From REEB95 sp035632055 (GTDB lineage Bacteria > Pseudomonadota > Alphaproteobacteria > ATCC43930 > CGMCC-115725), in the NCBI GenBank assembly GCA_035632055.1, contig DASQHO010000047.1, forward strand, positions 3,803 through 67,802: a DNA stretch of 64,000 nt. Direction: 5' to 3'. Each line of letters starts with the position of its first letter. Position 1 is the first letter of the stretch. The position numbers and the translations under genes were made by a program. The notes under the pieces were generated by a model. It did no database searches. It was not told where the DNA came from and was given only the letters and a program-made list of their open reading frames with translations. Positions 49,598 through 59,099 of the stretch are shown piece by piece.

Positions 49598-51049
49598 CTA
49601 CGGCTGGAACGGGATCGCGCCGGCGTCGAGCGCACCGGTAGCACCGCGCGCGGCGATGCCGAGCGGCGACAGCGGCACGTAACTCGGCCGCAAGCCGAAG
49701 CCGCCGGCCGAACCTGGATCGTCACCGGCGCCGATAGCCGGCGAGCCACGCTGCAAGTGATAGTCATAGTGCGCGGCATCAACAAAACGCGCGTTGCCGA
49801 CAACGCGGTTACCGTGGCTGCCGTTGGCATTGAGTTGATCGGGTTCGGCGCGCGCGCCGTTGGTAAGCACGTTGTTGATGAAGACGCCCGCACCGGTAAT
49901 CAACATACCCGGCCCGGCCATGATGTTATCGGTGACGACAGCGGCATTGGGCGAGCGCGAGCGGATGAACAGGCCCGAGCTCCGGTCCATCACCATCGTG
50001 TTGCCGACGACATAAAGCTCCTGGACCGGATTGGTCGGTCCTTCCATCGCATAGGCGATCATCGCGTAGTTCTCGGCACGCGGACCTTTCTCGATGACGT
50101 TGCCGATGATGTAGGCGCGGCCGCCATTCGACACGTCGATCGAATAGCTTGCCGTGCCCTCGGGGTAATCCATGATCCGGTTGTAGAGGATGTAGCTGTT
50201 GAGGGCGCGCGTCTTGACATGGTGGCCGGTGACGGTGTCGTGGAAATAACTGCCGCGCAGCACGAAGTTGCGCACCTGGCCGATATAGATGCCGTGAGTC
50301 GAGCCGCTGGTCGTGCCGTTGTGCGCGAACTCGGAATTCTCGATGACGATGTCGCTCTTCGGATTGGGCGCCGACAGAATCCCGTCTTCGTCGTCGTGTA
50401 TATAGGCGTTGGCCAGAATCAAGCCGGCGCCTTCGGCACGGATCGCGGCGCCATTGCCGTCGGCGACCTTGCAGCCCGAGAACTCGATGTTCTCGATGCG
50501 GATCTTATCGCCGTGCGTGACCCAGATCGCCTTACCCTGGGCCGCGTCGCCATCGGCATAGAGGTGCGGCCGGCCGCCAACGCCGCGGATGACGATGTCG
50601 TTCTGGTTCCAAACGGCGACGTCGCCGCGATAATCGGCGGCATCGATCTCGATGATGTCGCCGTCTTTGGCCTCGTGGGCGGCCTGACTCGGCACTTTCA
50701 GCGCGCGGCTGGGGCCGACATGCAATGTGCGGCCGCTCGGACGGTCGGGTTTCATCGGCGGAATGACGAGGGCGTCAGCGGGCGGATGCGCGCCCGTATC
50801 GTGCGCACTGACGGATGCAGGCACAACCGAAGCAGTGGCGGCTGGAATCGTGATCGGCACCGCAGCGGCCGATGCTGGCGTACCCGCGGAATTGGGCCCA
50901 GTGAAACTCAGCGACTCGATGTTGCTGGGCTGGACCGGCACGGTGATCACCTGGCCGTTCCGGAGCTTTATGACCATGTCGGCGAGGGAGGGCGCGGTGG
51001 CCAGCGCGAGGATGGCTACCGCGAGCAAAACAGCGCGGTGGAGATGCAT
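49598..51049 (-). CDS. Secreted parallel beta-helix protein with N-terminal small domain
   Basis: The product has 483 residues. A signal peptide (about 1-23) is followed by a short module 'MVIKLRNGQVITVPVQPSNI', an Ala/Pro-rich linker (about 50-100) and a long beta-helix (about 105-480). That helix is rich in turns such as 'ENIEFSGCKVADGNGAAIRA', 'VIENSEFAHNGTTSGSTHGI', 'YILYNRIMDYPEGTASYSID' and 'YVVGNTMVMDRSSGLFIRS'. It resembles polysaccharide lyase-like or surface beta-helix proteins. It is convergent with the other beta-helix gene (10 bases). The long plus-strand frame opposite it is a shadow of its codon use. Confidence 0.8.
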   Translation of the reverse strand: MHLHRAVLLAVAILALATAPSLADMVIKLRNGQVITVPVQPSNIESLSFTGPNSAGTPASAAAVPITIPAATASVVPASVSAHDTGAHPPADALVIPPMKPDRPSGRTLHVGPSRALKVPSQAAHEAKDGDIIEIDAADYRGDVAVWNQNDIVIRGVGGRPHLYADGDAAQGKAIWVTHGDKIRIENIEFSGCKVADGNGAAIRAEGAGLILANAYIHDDEDGILSAPNPKSDIVIENSEFAHNGTTSGSTHGIYIGQVRNFVLRGSYFHDTVTGHHVKTRALNSYILYNRIMDYPEGTASYSIDVSNGGRAYIIGNVIEKGPRAENYAMIAYAMEGPTNPVQELYVVGNTMVMDRSSGLFIRSRSPNAAVVTDNIMAGPGMLITGAGVFINNVLTNGARAEPDQLNANGSHGNRVVGNARFVDAAHYDYHLQRGSPAIGAGDDPGSAGGFGLRPSYVPLSPLGIAARGATGALDAGAIPFQP

Positions 51050-51085
51050 GAAGGGGCCGAATAAAAATGTTTCAAAACCAATATA

Positions 51086-51109
51086 TCAAAGACCCTAATT
51101 AATCTTTGA
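51086..51109. promoter_or_regulatory. AT-rich inverted repeat between the beta-helix gene and the SUF operon
   Basis: TCAAAGA (51086-51092) is repeated inverted as TCTTTGA (51103-51109) around CCCTAATTAA. The match extends to nine of ten pairs outward. It is 37 bases upstream of the beta-helix start and about 180 before the SUF regulator, so it could be an operator or, less likely, a hairpin. Confidence 0.35.
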
Positions 51110-51252
51110 GATGAGAGTATGGTTAATAGGCCTTGGTAGCGTTAAGTATACGCTCGGGTCGGCGGTAAACGCGGCCTGCGACCGCCCGTCGCAAGTCCCT
51201 GACCAGATAAGGGTTGTTTCGGCTTGAAAGCCGGGGTTTAGTGCCGATCTTA

Positions 51253-51275
51253 TTGAGTACTAGAACAGTCCTAAA
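51253..51275 (+). promoter_or_regulatory. Rrf2/IscR-like operator before the SUF operon
   Basis: TTGAGTACT (51253-51261) and AGTCCTAAA (51267-51275) form an imperfect inverted repeat (seven of nine) around AGAAC. Flanking TAT and ATA extend it, as in IscR type 1 sites (ATA-x-x-x-TGACT-...-AGTC-...-TAT). It lies 13 bases before the GTG of the Rrf2 regulator gene, so autoregulation by that protein is likely but inferred. Confidence 0.5.
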
Positions 51276-51288
51276 TACGGGTGAATGC

Positions 51289-51755
51289 GTGATCATCCTA
51301 AGCAAACTTGCCGATTATGGCGTCATCGTCGCGACCCAGTTGGCCGCTGAGCCGGAGCGACAGACGAACGCCGCAACACTGGCCGAGCAGACCCGGCTGC
51401 CGCGGGCAACCGTTGCCAAGCTGCTCAAGGCGCTGGCGCATGGCGGGCTGGTGACGGCATCGCGCGGTGCTGCCGGCGGCTATCGCCTGGCGCGGCCGGC
51501 GGCGGCAATCTCGATCGCCGAAGTCGTTGCCGCGATCGACGGCGCGATCGGCGTCACCCAATGCTCGATCCACGGGCCGGATTGCACCCGGACCGATTTC
51601 TGCTCGACCAAGCCGCATTGGAAGCGGATCAACGACGCGGTCGGCACGGCGCTTGCCGGCATGACGCTCGCCGAGATGACGCCTGCGGCCCTCTTCGCCC
51701 AATGGATGAAACTGCCGCCCAAATCGGGTCCGAAAGACGGGCAGGGAGCGGTGCA

Positions 51756-51759
<4 letters not shown>
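51289..51759 (+). CDS. Rrf2-family regulator of SUF genes (IscR-like)
   Basis: The product has 156 residues. The N-terminal winged helix reads 'LSKLADYGVIVATQLA', 'ATLAEQTRLPRATVAKLLKA' and 'VTASRGAAGGYRLARP'. Three Cys that would hold an Fe-S cluster follow, in 'TQCSIHGPDCTRTDFC'. This matches the SUF-associated Rrf2 group, which senses cluster status and represses or activates suf transcription. The start is GTG 51289; no in-frame ATG fits the family N-terminus better. The stop overlaps the sufB ATG (ATGA). It is the first gene of the operon. Confidence 0.9.
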
Positions 51760-53204
<1,445 letters not shown>

Positions 53205-53206
53205 AC

Positions 53207-53956
53207 ATGCTTGAAATCAAGAATTTGCACGCGCGGATCAGCGAGGGCCGCGAGATCCTCAAGGGCGTCGATCTCACCGTGAAACCTGGCGAAGTCCACG
53301 CCATCATGGGGCCGAACGGCTCGGGCAAGAGCACGCTCGCCGGCGTGTTGTCAGGCAAGCCGGGCTACGAAGTGACCGAAGGTCAGGTGCTGTTCCAGGG
53401 CCGCGATTTGTTGGCGATGGCGGCGGACGAGCGCGCGCGCAACGGCGTCTTCCTGGCGTTCCAGTATCCGGTCGAGATTCCCGGCGTCAACAATATGTAT
53501 TTCCTGCGCGCTGCGCTGAATGCCGTACGCAAGCAGCGCGGCGAAAACGAGATGGACGCGGGTCAGTTCCTCAAGGCGGTGCGCGCCAAGCTCAAGCTAC
53601 TCGAGATCGGCGAAGATCTACTCCAGCGCGGTGTCAACGTCGGCTTCTCCGGCGGCGAGAAGAAACGCAATGAGATTTTCCAGATGGCGATGCTCGAACC
53701 CAAGCTCGCCATCCTCGACGAGACCGACAGCGGCCTCGATATCGACGCTCTGCAGATGGTGTCGCGCGGCATCAACGCGTTGCGTGGGCCGGAACGCGCG
53801 ATCGTGATGATCACGCACTACCAGCGCCTGTTAGAGCACGTCGTGCCCGACCGCGTGCATGTTTTGTCGGGCGGCCGCATCGTCAAGTCGGGCGGCAAGG
53901 AATTGGCGCTCGAACTCGAGCAGACCGGCTACGGTGCCTATGGAGACGCGGCGTGA
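53207..53956 (+). CDS. sufC: SUF ATPase SufC
   Basis: This 249-residue ABC ATPase powers the SufBCD scaffold. Walker A is 'MGPNGSGKSTLAGVLSGKPG', the signature is 'NVGFSGGEKKRNEIFQMAML', Walker B is 'LAILDETDSGLDIDAL', and the H-loop lies in 'VMITHYQRLLEHV'. The Asp-Glu pair in Walker B (DETDSGLD) is the SufC form. The open frame reaches further upstream but homology begins at ATG 53207. Its stop overlaps the GTG of sufD. Confidence 0.97.
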   Translation: MLEIKNLHARISEGREILKGVDLTVKPGEVHAIMGPNGSGKSTLAGVLSGKPGYEVTEGQVLFQGRDLLAMAADERARNGVFLAFQYPVEIPGVNNMYFLRAALNAVRKQRGENEMDAGQFLKAVRAKLKLLEIGEDLLQRGVNVGFSGGEKKRNEIFQMAMLEPKLAILDETDSGLDIDALQMVSRGINALRGPERAIVMITHYQRLLEHVVPDRVHVLSGGRIVKSGGKELALELEQTGYGAYGDAA

Positions 53957-55254
53957 GCGCGCTCGCCGAAATCCAGCCTTACGTCGAAGCTTTCAAGGCG
54001 CGGCCGCGCGCGGCGGAGCCGGCGTGGCTCAAGCAGCGCCGTGACGGCGCCATGCAGCGCTTCGCGGAAATCGGCTGGCCGACGCGCAAGCAGGAGGCGT
54101 GGCGCTTCACCGATCTGCAGCCGTTGCAGCGGGCGACGTTTCTGCCTTCATCCGGCGCGAGCGCGATCACTGCCGCCGACCTCGCGCCCTGGATTTATAC
54201 GGAAGCGGCGCATCGCATCGTATTGGTAGACGGCGCTTTCGTGCCGGAGCTCTCCACCGTTGGCGCGTTGCCCGAAGGAGTGTGGCTCGCGTCGACCGCG
54301 CAAACGCTGCGGGCGCGGCCCGAATTGCTGAGCGGAGCGCTGCGCGAGACCGACACACTCGGTGCGCAACCTTTCGTCGCGCTCAACGCCGCGCTCTTCG
54401 CCGACGGCTTCGTGTTGGCGCTCGAGCCGAACGCGATTCTCGACCGCGCCATCGAAATCGTGCATTTCGGCCGCGCCGCCGGCCGGTCGGCGCAGTTGCG
54501 TAACCTCATTCTCCTCGATGCTGGCAGCCGGGCGACTGTCATCGAGACCTATGCCGGCGAGGGCACCTATTGGACCAATACCGTCGGCGTAATCGCCGTC
54601 GGCGCTGGCGCGGCCTTGCGTCACGTCAAATTGCAGGATGAAAGTGTGGCGGCGGTCCATCTTGGCCATCAGCGCATCGAGCTTGCCCGCGACGCGCTCT
54701 ATGAGAATTTCACGCTGTCGCTCGGCGGCCGCCTCGCGCGCACCGACATCCACTTGAAATTCGACGGCGAAGGCGCGGCATGCGGCCTATTCGGCGCGAC
54801 GCTGTTGCGTGGTGAACAGGAAGGCACGATCGCAACCGTCGTCGATCATGCCGCGCCGCGCTGCGTCACGCGGGAATACTATAAGAGCGTCGCCGCCGAT
54901 CGCGCCCACGGCGTGTTCCTCGGCACCATCGGCGTGCGCCCGCACGCGCAGAAGACCGATGCCAACCAACTCAGCAAGAACCTGCTGCTCGGCGCCCGCG
55001 CGGCGATCGACGCCAAGCCCGAGCTCGAAATCCTCGCCGACGATGTCAAATGCAGCCACGGCGCCACGGTCGGCGATCTCGACGAGACGGCGTTGTTCTA
55101 TATCGAAAGCCGCGGCATTCCCGCGGCTGATGCGCGGCGGATGCTGGTCGAAGCATTCGCTGCCGAGGTGATCGAACGCATCGAGGACGATTCCGCAATG
55201 CGCGCGCATCTGGGCCGCCACGTCGCGCGTTGGCTCGCCCGAGGCGTCGCATGA
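53953..55254 (+). CDS. sufD: SUF scaffold subunit SufD
   Basis: The product has 433 residues. The N-terminal region has 'EIGWPTRKQEAWRFTDLQPL' and the beta-helix core resembles SufB ('GSRATVIETYAGEGTYWTNT', 'VAAVHLGHQRIELARDALY'). The C-terminal part carries 'DDVKCSHGATVGDLDETAL' with a conserved Cys-Ser-His and 'YIESRGIPAADARRMLVEAF'. SufD pairs with SufB and is needed for iron entry. GTG 53953 overlaps the sufC stop; the sufD stop overlaps the sufS ATG. Confidence 0.95.
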   Translation: MSALAEIQPYVEAFKARPRAAEPAWLKQRRDGAMQRFAEIGWPTRKQEAWRFTDLQPLQRATFLPSSGASAITAADLAPWIYTEAAHRIVLVDGAFVPELSTVGALPEGVWLASTAQTLRARPELLSGALRETDTLGAQPFVALNAALFADGFVLALEPNAILDRAIEIVHFGRAAGRSAQLRNLILLDAGSRATVIETYAGEGTYWTNTVGVIAVGAGAALRHVKLQDESVAAVHLGHQRIELARDALYENFTLSLGGRLARTDIHLKFDGEGAACGLFGATLLRGEQEGTIATVVDHAAPRCVTREYYKSVAADRAHGVFLGTIGVRPHAQKTDANQLSKNLLLGARAAIDAKPELEILADDVKCSHGATVGDLDETALFYIESRGIPAADARRMLVEAFAAEVIERIEDDSAMRAHLGRHVARWLARGVA

Positions 55255-56495
55255 GCCGCGCGGCGTTGCAGACGAATGTGAAGCCTGCGCTCGATCCGGC
55301 GCGCGTCAAACGCGACTTCCCGGTCTTCGAGCGTAATCCCGGCCTGGTGTTTCTCGACAGCGCGGCCTCGGCGCAGAAGCCGGCCGCGGTCATCGACGGT
55401 GTTGCCGAATTCTATCGCAGCGATTACGCCAACGTGCATCGGGGTGTCTATCGCCTGTCGGCACGCTCGTCCGACCGTTTCGAAGGCGCGCGCGAAACCA
55501 TTCGGCGCTTCGTTAACGCGGCGTCGGCCGACGAAATCGTCTTCGTCCGCGGTGCGACCGAAGCGATCAATCTCGTCGCCTATTCCTGGGGCATGACCTT
55601 CCTTAAGCCCGGCGACGAAGTGCTCATTACCGAGCTCGAGCATCACGCCAACATTGTGCCGTGGCAGCTGATCCGCGAGCGCACCGGCTTGAAGCTCGTC
55701 GTCGCGCCGATCGACGCATCGGGTGGGCTCGACCTGGCCGCGTTCGAGGCGCGGCTGTCGTCGCGGACCAAGCTCGTGGCAGTGACGCAACTCGCCAATG
55801 CTACGGGTGCGATGCTGCCGGTCGAGGCGATCGTGCGCTTGGCGCACAAGCGCGGCGCCAAGGTCCTGGTCGACGGCTGTCAGGCGGCTCCACGCATGCC
55901 GGTCGATGTCCGCGCACTCGACTGCGATTTCTATGTCTTCTCCGGCCACAAGATTTATGGCCCGACCGGTATCGGCGTGCTCTATGCCAAGAGCGCGATC
56001 CTCGACACCATGCCGCCGTGGCAGGGCGGCGGCGACATGATCGAGCACGTCACCTTCGAGAAGACGACGTTCCAGAAGCCACCGCATCGTTTCGAAGCAG
56101 GCACACCGCACATTTCGGGTGCAATCGGTTTGGCGATCGCGCTCGATTATTTCGAAGCGCTCGGCCGCGACGCGATTTCCGCGCACGAAGAGGAGCTGAC
56201 CGGCTACGGCGTCGACAAACTGTCGTGCCTGCCGGGTATCCGGTTGGTGCCGGCGGGACAGCGCCGTCTCGGTATCTTGTCGGTTGACGTGCGGGGCGTG
56301 CATCCGCACGACCTGGCAACGGTACTCGACCAGCACCATGTCGCAGTCCGTGCCGGACATCATTGCGCCCAGCCGCTGATGGACAAGCTCAACCTCGCTG
56401 GCACGACGCGGGCGTCGCTCGGTATCTACAACGACGCACGCGACATCGACGCGCTGGCCGCCGCGCTGACCGCGGCGCAGAAACTGTTTGCGTGA
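55251..56495 (+). CDS. sufS: Cysteine desulfurase SufS
   Basis: The 414-residue PLP enzyme mobilises sulfur from cysteine as a persulfide. The Lys that binds PLP is in 'VFSGHKIYGPTGIGV', the catalytic Cys in 'AVRAGHHCAQPLMDKLNL', and 'LITELEHHANIVPWQLI' holds the PLP-stacking His. These identify the SufS (group II) type. It sits between sufD and sufU, consistent with SufU taking its persulfide. ATG 55251 overlaps the sufD stop. Confidence 0.97.
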   Translation: MSRAALQTNVKPALDPARVKRDFPVFERNPGLVFLDSAASAQKPAAVIDGVAEFYRSDYANVHRGVYRLSARSSDRFEGARETIRRFVNAASADEIVFVRGATEAINLVAYSWGMTFLKPGDEVLITELEHHANIVPWQLIRERTGLKLVVAPIDASGGLDLAAFEARLSSRTKLVAVTQLANATGAMLPVEAIVRLAHKRGAKVLVDGCQAAPRMPVDVRALDCDFYVFSGHKIYGPTGIGVLYAKSAILDTMPPWQGGGDMIEHVTFEKTTFQKPPHRFEAGTPHISGAIGLAIALDYFEALGRDAISAHEEELTGYGVDKLSCLPGIRLVPAGQRRLGILSVDVRGVHPHDLATVLDQHHVAVRAGHHCAQPLMDKLNLAGTTRASLGIYNDARDIDALAAALTAAQKLFA

Positions 56496-56500
56496 GGACC

Positions 56501-56977
56501 ATGGACGCGCGCGAGCTTTACCAGGACATCATCCTCGATCACGGACGCCATCCGCGGAATTTCCATACGCTCGCGCACGCGACCAATCTCGCGCACGGGC
56601 ACAATCCGCTGTGCGGCGATCGGGTCACGGTGTATCTCGAGCTCGACGGCGACCGGATCAAAGACGTCAGCTTCGACGGTCGCGGCTGCGCGATCTCGAC
56701 CGCATCGGCGTCGCTGATGACCGAAGTCTTGAAGGGCAAGACGCTCGCCGAGGCTGACGCGCTGTTCAAGGGCTTCCACGCGGAGGTAACCGGGAAAACG
56801 CCGCCACCGCTGCCGGGCGCACTCGCCGAGGACATGGAGCGCCTGGCGCCGCTCGAAGGCGTGCGCGCCTATCCGACGCGGGTCAAGTGCGCGACGCTGG
56901 CGTGGCACGCATTTGAGGCCGCGCTGAAAAATGGCACGGCGGCTGGCGCAAGCGCCGCGATGGTGAAGACGGAGTAG
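56501..56977 (+). CDS. sufU: SufU-type Fe-S assembly protein
   Basis: The product has 158 residues. It resembles IscU but carries the SufU-specific insert between the second and third Cys. The Cys residues are in 'NPLCGDRVTVYL', 'DGRGCAISTASASLM' and 'YPTRVKCATLAWHAF'. SufU activates SufS by accepting persulfide on a zinc-bound Cys. ATG 56501 follows AGGA by two or three bases; an alternative GTG at 56492 would overlap the sufS stop. The C-terminal end is Ala-rich and variable. Confidence 0.93.
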   Translation: MDARELYQDIILDHGRHPRNFHTLAHATNLAHGHNPLCGDRVTVYLELDGDRIKDVSFDGRGCAISTASASLMTEVLKGKTLAEADALFKGFHAEVTGKTPPPLPGALAEDMERLAPLEGVRAYPTRVKCATLAWHAFEAALKNGTAAGASAAMVKTE

Positions 56978-56980
56978 GCG

Positions 56981-57394
56981 GTGAGCAGCGAACAGACCAG
57001 CCACGATCCGTTCGAATTCCTGCGCGATGACGCGGAAGACGCCGCAGCGATGGAAGATGTCGAGCGGCCGGCGCCTGACGCGGGCGATCCGGCGCTGCGC
57101 GAACAGGTGCTCGAAGCGCTCAAGACCGTGCGCGATCCCGAAATTCCGGTGAATCTCGTCGATCTCGGCCTCATCTACGAATTGATCGTCAACAAAGACG
57201 GCGTGGTCTATATCGAGATGACGCTGACGACGCCGGCCTGTCCAGTCGCCGGCGCATTGCCCGGCCAAGTGCGCGACGCGGTTTCGGCCGTGCCCGGCGT
57301 GCAGGACGCGCGGGTCAAATTGGTCTGGACGCCGCCGTGGGACAAGAATCGGATGTCCGAAGAAGCTAAGCTCGAGCTCGGGCTGCTCGACTGA
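56981..57394 (+). CDS. sufT: SufT-like MIP18 family protein
   Basis: The product has 137 residues with an acidic N-terminal extension (about 1-40) and a DUF59 domain. Key patterns are 'RDPEIPVNLVDLGLIYEL' and the conserved Cys in 'TLTTPACPVAGALPGQV'. 'VKLVWTPPWDKNRMSEEAKL' ends the fold. SufT proteins help mature Fe-S proteins and often close suf operons. GTG 56981 lies six bases after GGAG at the end of sufU. Confidence 0.92.
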   Translation: MSSEQTSHDPFEFLRDDAEDAAAMEDVERPAPDAGDPALREQVLEALKTVRDPEIPVNLVDLGLIYELIVNKDGVVYIEMTLTTPACPVAGALPGQVRDAVSAVPGVQDARVKLVWTPPWDKNRMSEEAKLELGLLD

Positions 57395-57429
57395 CGGAGC
57401 GCATAGGGCCGCGCAAGGGGGAGGGGGAC

Positions 57430-58050
57430 ATTTTAACGATCTGGGGACGGAAGACGTCGTCGAACGTCCAGAAGGTGCTGTGGGTGTGCACCGATTTGGG
57501 CATCGAGTACGAACGGCTCGATTGGGGCGGCGAGTTCGGCGGCAACGATGCGCCGGCTTACCGCACGATGAATCCCAACGGTCTTGTGCCGACAATCCAG
57601 GACGGCGTGGTGGTGATTTGGGAATCCAACACCATCATGCGCTACCTGTGCGCCGTGTATGGCGGAGCTGCACTGTACCCCGCCGATCCGGCGCGCCGCA
57701 GCCATGTCGAACGTTGGATGGACTGGCAGCTGTCGCGCCTCAATGCGCCGCTCGCAGGACTCATGCGGGGCTATTACCGAACGCCGGAGCCGCAGCGTGA
57801 TTTTCCAATGCTGACGCGTTACCGCATCGAGGCAACTGCGCTGTGGGAGATAGTCGAGCGCCAGCTCGCGGGACAGGATTATCTGGCCGAGAATACGTTC
57901 ACCCTCGCCGATATCGGCATCGGCATCTGGGCGCATCGCTGGTTCCATTATCCGATCGAACGGCCCGCGATGCCGGCTTTGACCAAATGGTACCAGCGGC
58001 TGCAGCAGCGGCCAGGGTTCGCTGCACACGTCGCAGGTCCGATCGGCTGA
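57430..58050 (+). CDS. Glutathione S-transferase family protein, probable ATT start
   Basis: The product has 206 residues. The N-terminal thioredoxin domain begins 'LTIWGRKTSSNVQKVLWVC' and continues with 'NPNGLVPTIQDG' (cis-Pro) and 'IWESNTIMRYLC', the glutathione-site Glu-Ser. The C-terminal helical domain has 'FTLADIGIGIWAHRWF'. The only position that yields a complete N-terminus is ATT 57430-57432, directly after AAGGGGGAGGGGGAC, an exceptionally strong ribosome-binding site. GTG 57475 would cut off the first beta-strand. Either a rare ATT start is used, or ATG has mutated. It follows sufT by 35 bases and may be in the same transcript. Confidence 0.82.
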   Translation: MLTIWGRKTSSNVQKVLWVCTDLGIEYERLDWGGEFGGNDAPAYRTMNPNGLVPTIQDGVVVIWESNTIMRYLCAVYGGAALYPADPARRSHVERWMDWQLSRLNAPLAGLMRGYYRTPEPQRDFPMLTRYRIEATALWEIVERQLAGQDYLAENTFTLADIGIGIWAHRWFHYPIERPAMPALTKWYQRLQQRPGFAAHVAGPIG

Positions 58051-58190
58051 ATCTAACGCAATCGTGAAGCCGGCCTGACACACGATTTTCGTATCGTGTG
58101 TGTCCGGACATGCACACACGTCTCAAAAGCGGGACTTGCACGGCCCTGCGCAAGCTGATCCCCTAGCGCGCCCAATTGGACCGAAAGACG

Positions 58191-59069
58191 ATGAAGCCCT
58201 GGCTCGCCGCCATTGCCGTCATCCCTTTTGCGTTGTCCGCATTGCCGGCGCGCGCCGCCGACGATGCGGCGATCGCTCGCGGCGCGTACATCTTCGCTGC
58301 CGCCGACTGCGGCACCTGTCATACCGATACCAAGAATAACGGCGCGCCTCTGGCGGGCGGCCGCGCGCTCGTTACCGCCTTCGGAACCTTCTACACGCCC
58401 AATATCACGCCCGATCCGACCAACGGAATCGGCAGCTGGTCGCTCGCCGATTTCCGTCATGCGCTGCGCGATGGCAAGGGGCGGAATGGCGAATATCTGT
58501 ACCCGGTTTTTCCGTTCGCGTCGTATACCGGAATGAACGACGCCGACATCGCCGACCTCTACGCCTTCCTGATGACACAGAAGCCCGAACCGGTTCCGGA
58601 TAGGGCCGATCAGATCAAAGTTCCCTTCGAGTTCCGATCGCTCTTGCTGGCATGGCGGCTTTTATATTTCACGCCGGGCCCGTTGCAGCCAGTCGCCAGT
58701 GAAAGTACGCAATGGAACCGCGGGCGTTATCTTTCCGAGGCCGTCGTGCATTGCCAGGAATGCCACACGCCGCGCAATTTCCTCGGCGCCCTCGAAAAAA
58801 GCGGGCACGCTTACGCCGGCAATCCGAACGGACCGGACCGCGTGCGTTCGCCCAACATCACGCCGGACAGCGACACCGGCATTGGCCAATGGAGCTTGGC
58901 CGACATCGTTACGGTGTTGAAGACCGGCCAAACGCCGGATTCCGACGCCGTCGACAGGCAGATGAGCGACGTGGTCAAGGGCACAACCTTGCTGACAGAA
59001 TCCGATCGCTTGGCGATCGCGGTCTACCTCAAATCCTTGCCGCCGCTGCACGCGACCCCTAGGAATTAA
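58191..59069 (+). CDS. Diheme cytochrome c, periplasmic
   Basis: The product has 292 residues. A signal peptide (about 1-22, ending 'LPARAA') is followed by two heme-c sites, 'ADCGTCHTDTKNN' near residue 40 and 'VVHCQECHTPRNFLGAL' near residue 183. Each half repeats 'PNITPD...GIG-WS-LADI/F', and distal Met ligands are likely ('GTFYTP', 'MSDVVKGTT'). This is the layout of the cytochrome c subunits of membrane alcohol/aldehyde/gluconate dehydrogenases. No dehydrogenase gene is adjacent, so its partner is unknown. Confidence 0.87.
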   Translation: MKPWLAAIAVIPFALSALPARAADDAAIARGAYIFAAADCGTCHTDTKNNGAPLAGGRALVTAFGTFYTPNITPDPTNGIGSWSLADFRHALRDGKGRNGEYLYPVFPFASYTGMNDADIADLYAFLMTQKPEPVPDRADQIKVPFEFRSLLLAWRLLYFTPGPLQPVASESTQWNRGRYLSEAVVHCQECHTPRNFLGALEKSGHAYAGNPNGPDRVRSPNITPDSDTGIGQWSLADIVTVLKTGQTPDSDAVDRQMSDVVKGTTLLTESDRLAIAVYLKSLPPLHATPRN

Positions 59070-59099
59070 TGTCGTATCGTCGCGAATGGCGGAGGACAC

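Noticed and set aside
49757..51064. 435-residue plus-strand frame opposite the second beta-helix gene
   Set aside because: Val/Asp/Gly-rich mirror of the beta-helix codons, with no ribosome-binding site or motif.
56426..57595. 389-residue minus-strand frame across sufU, sufT and the transferase gene
   Set aside because: It covers three well-supported genes on the other strand and shows no domain.
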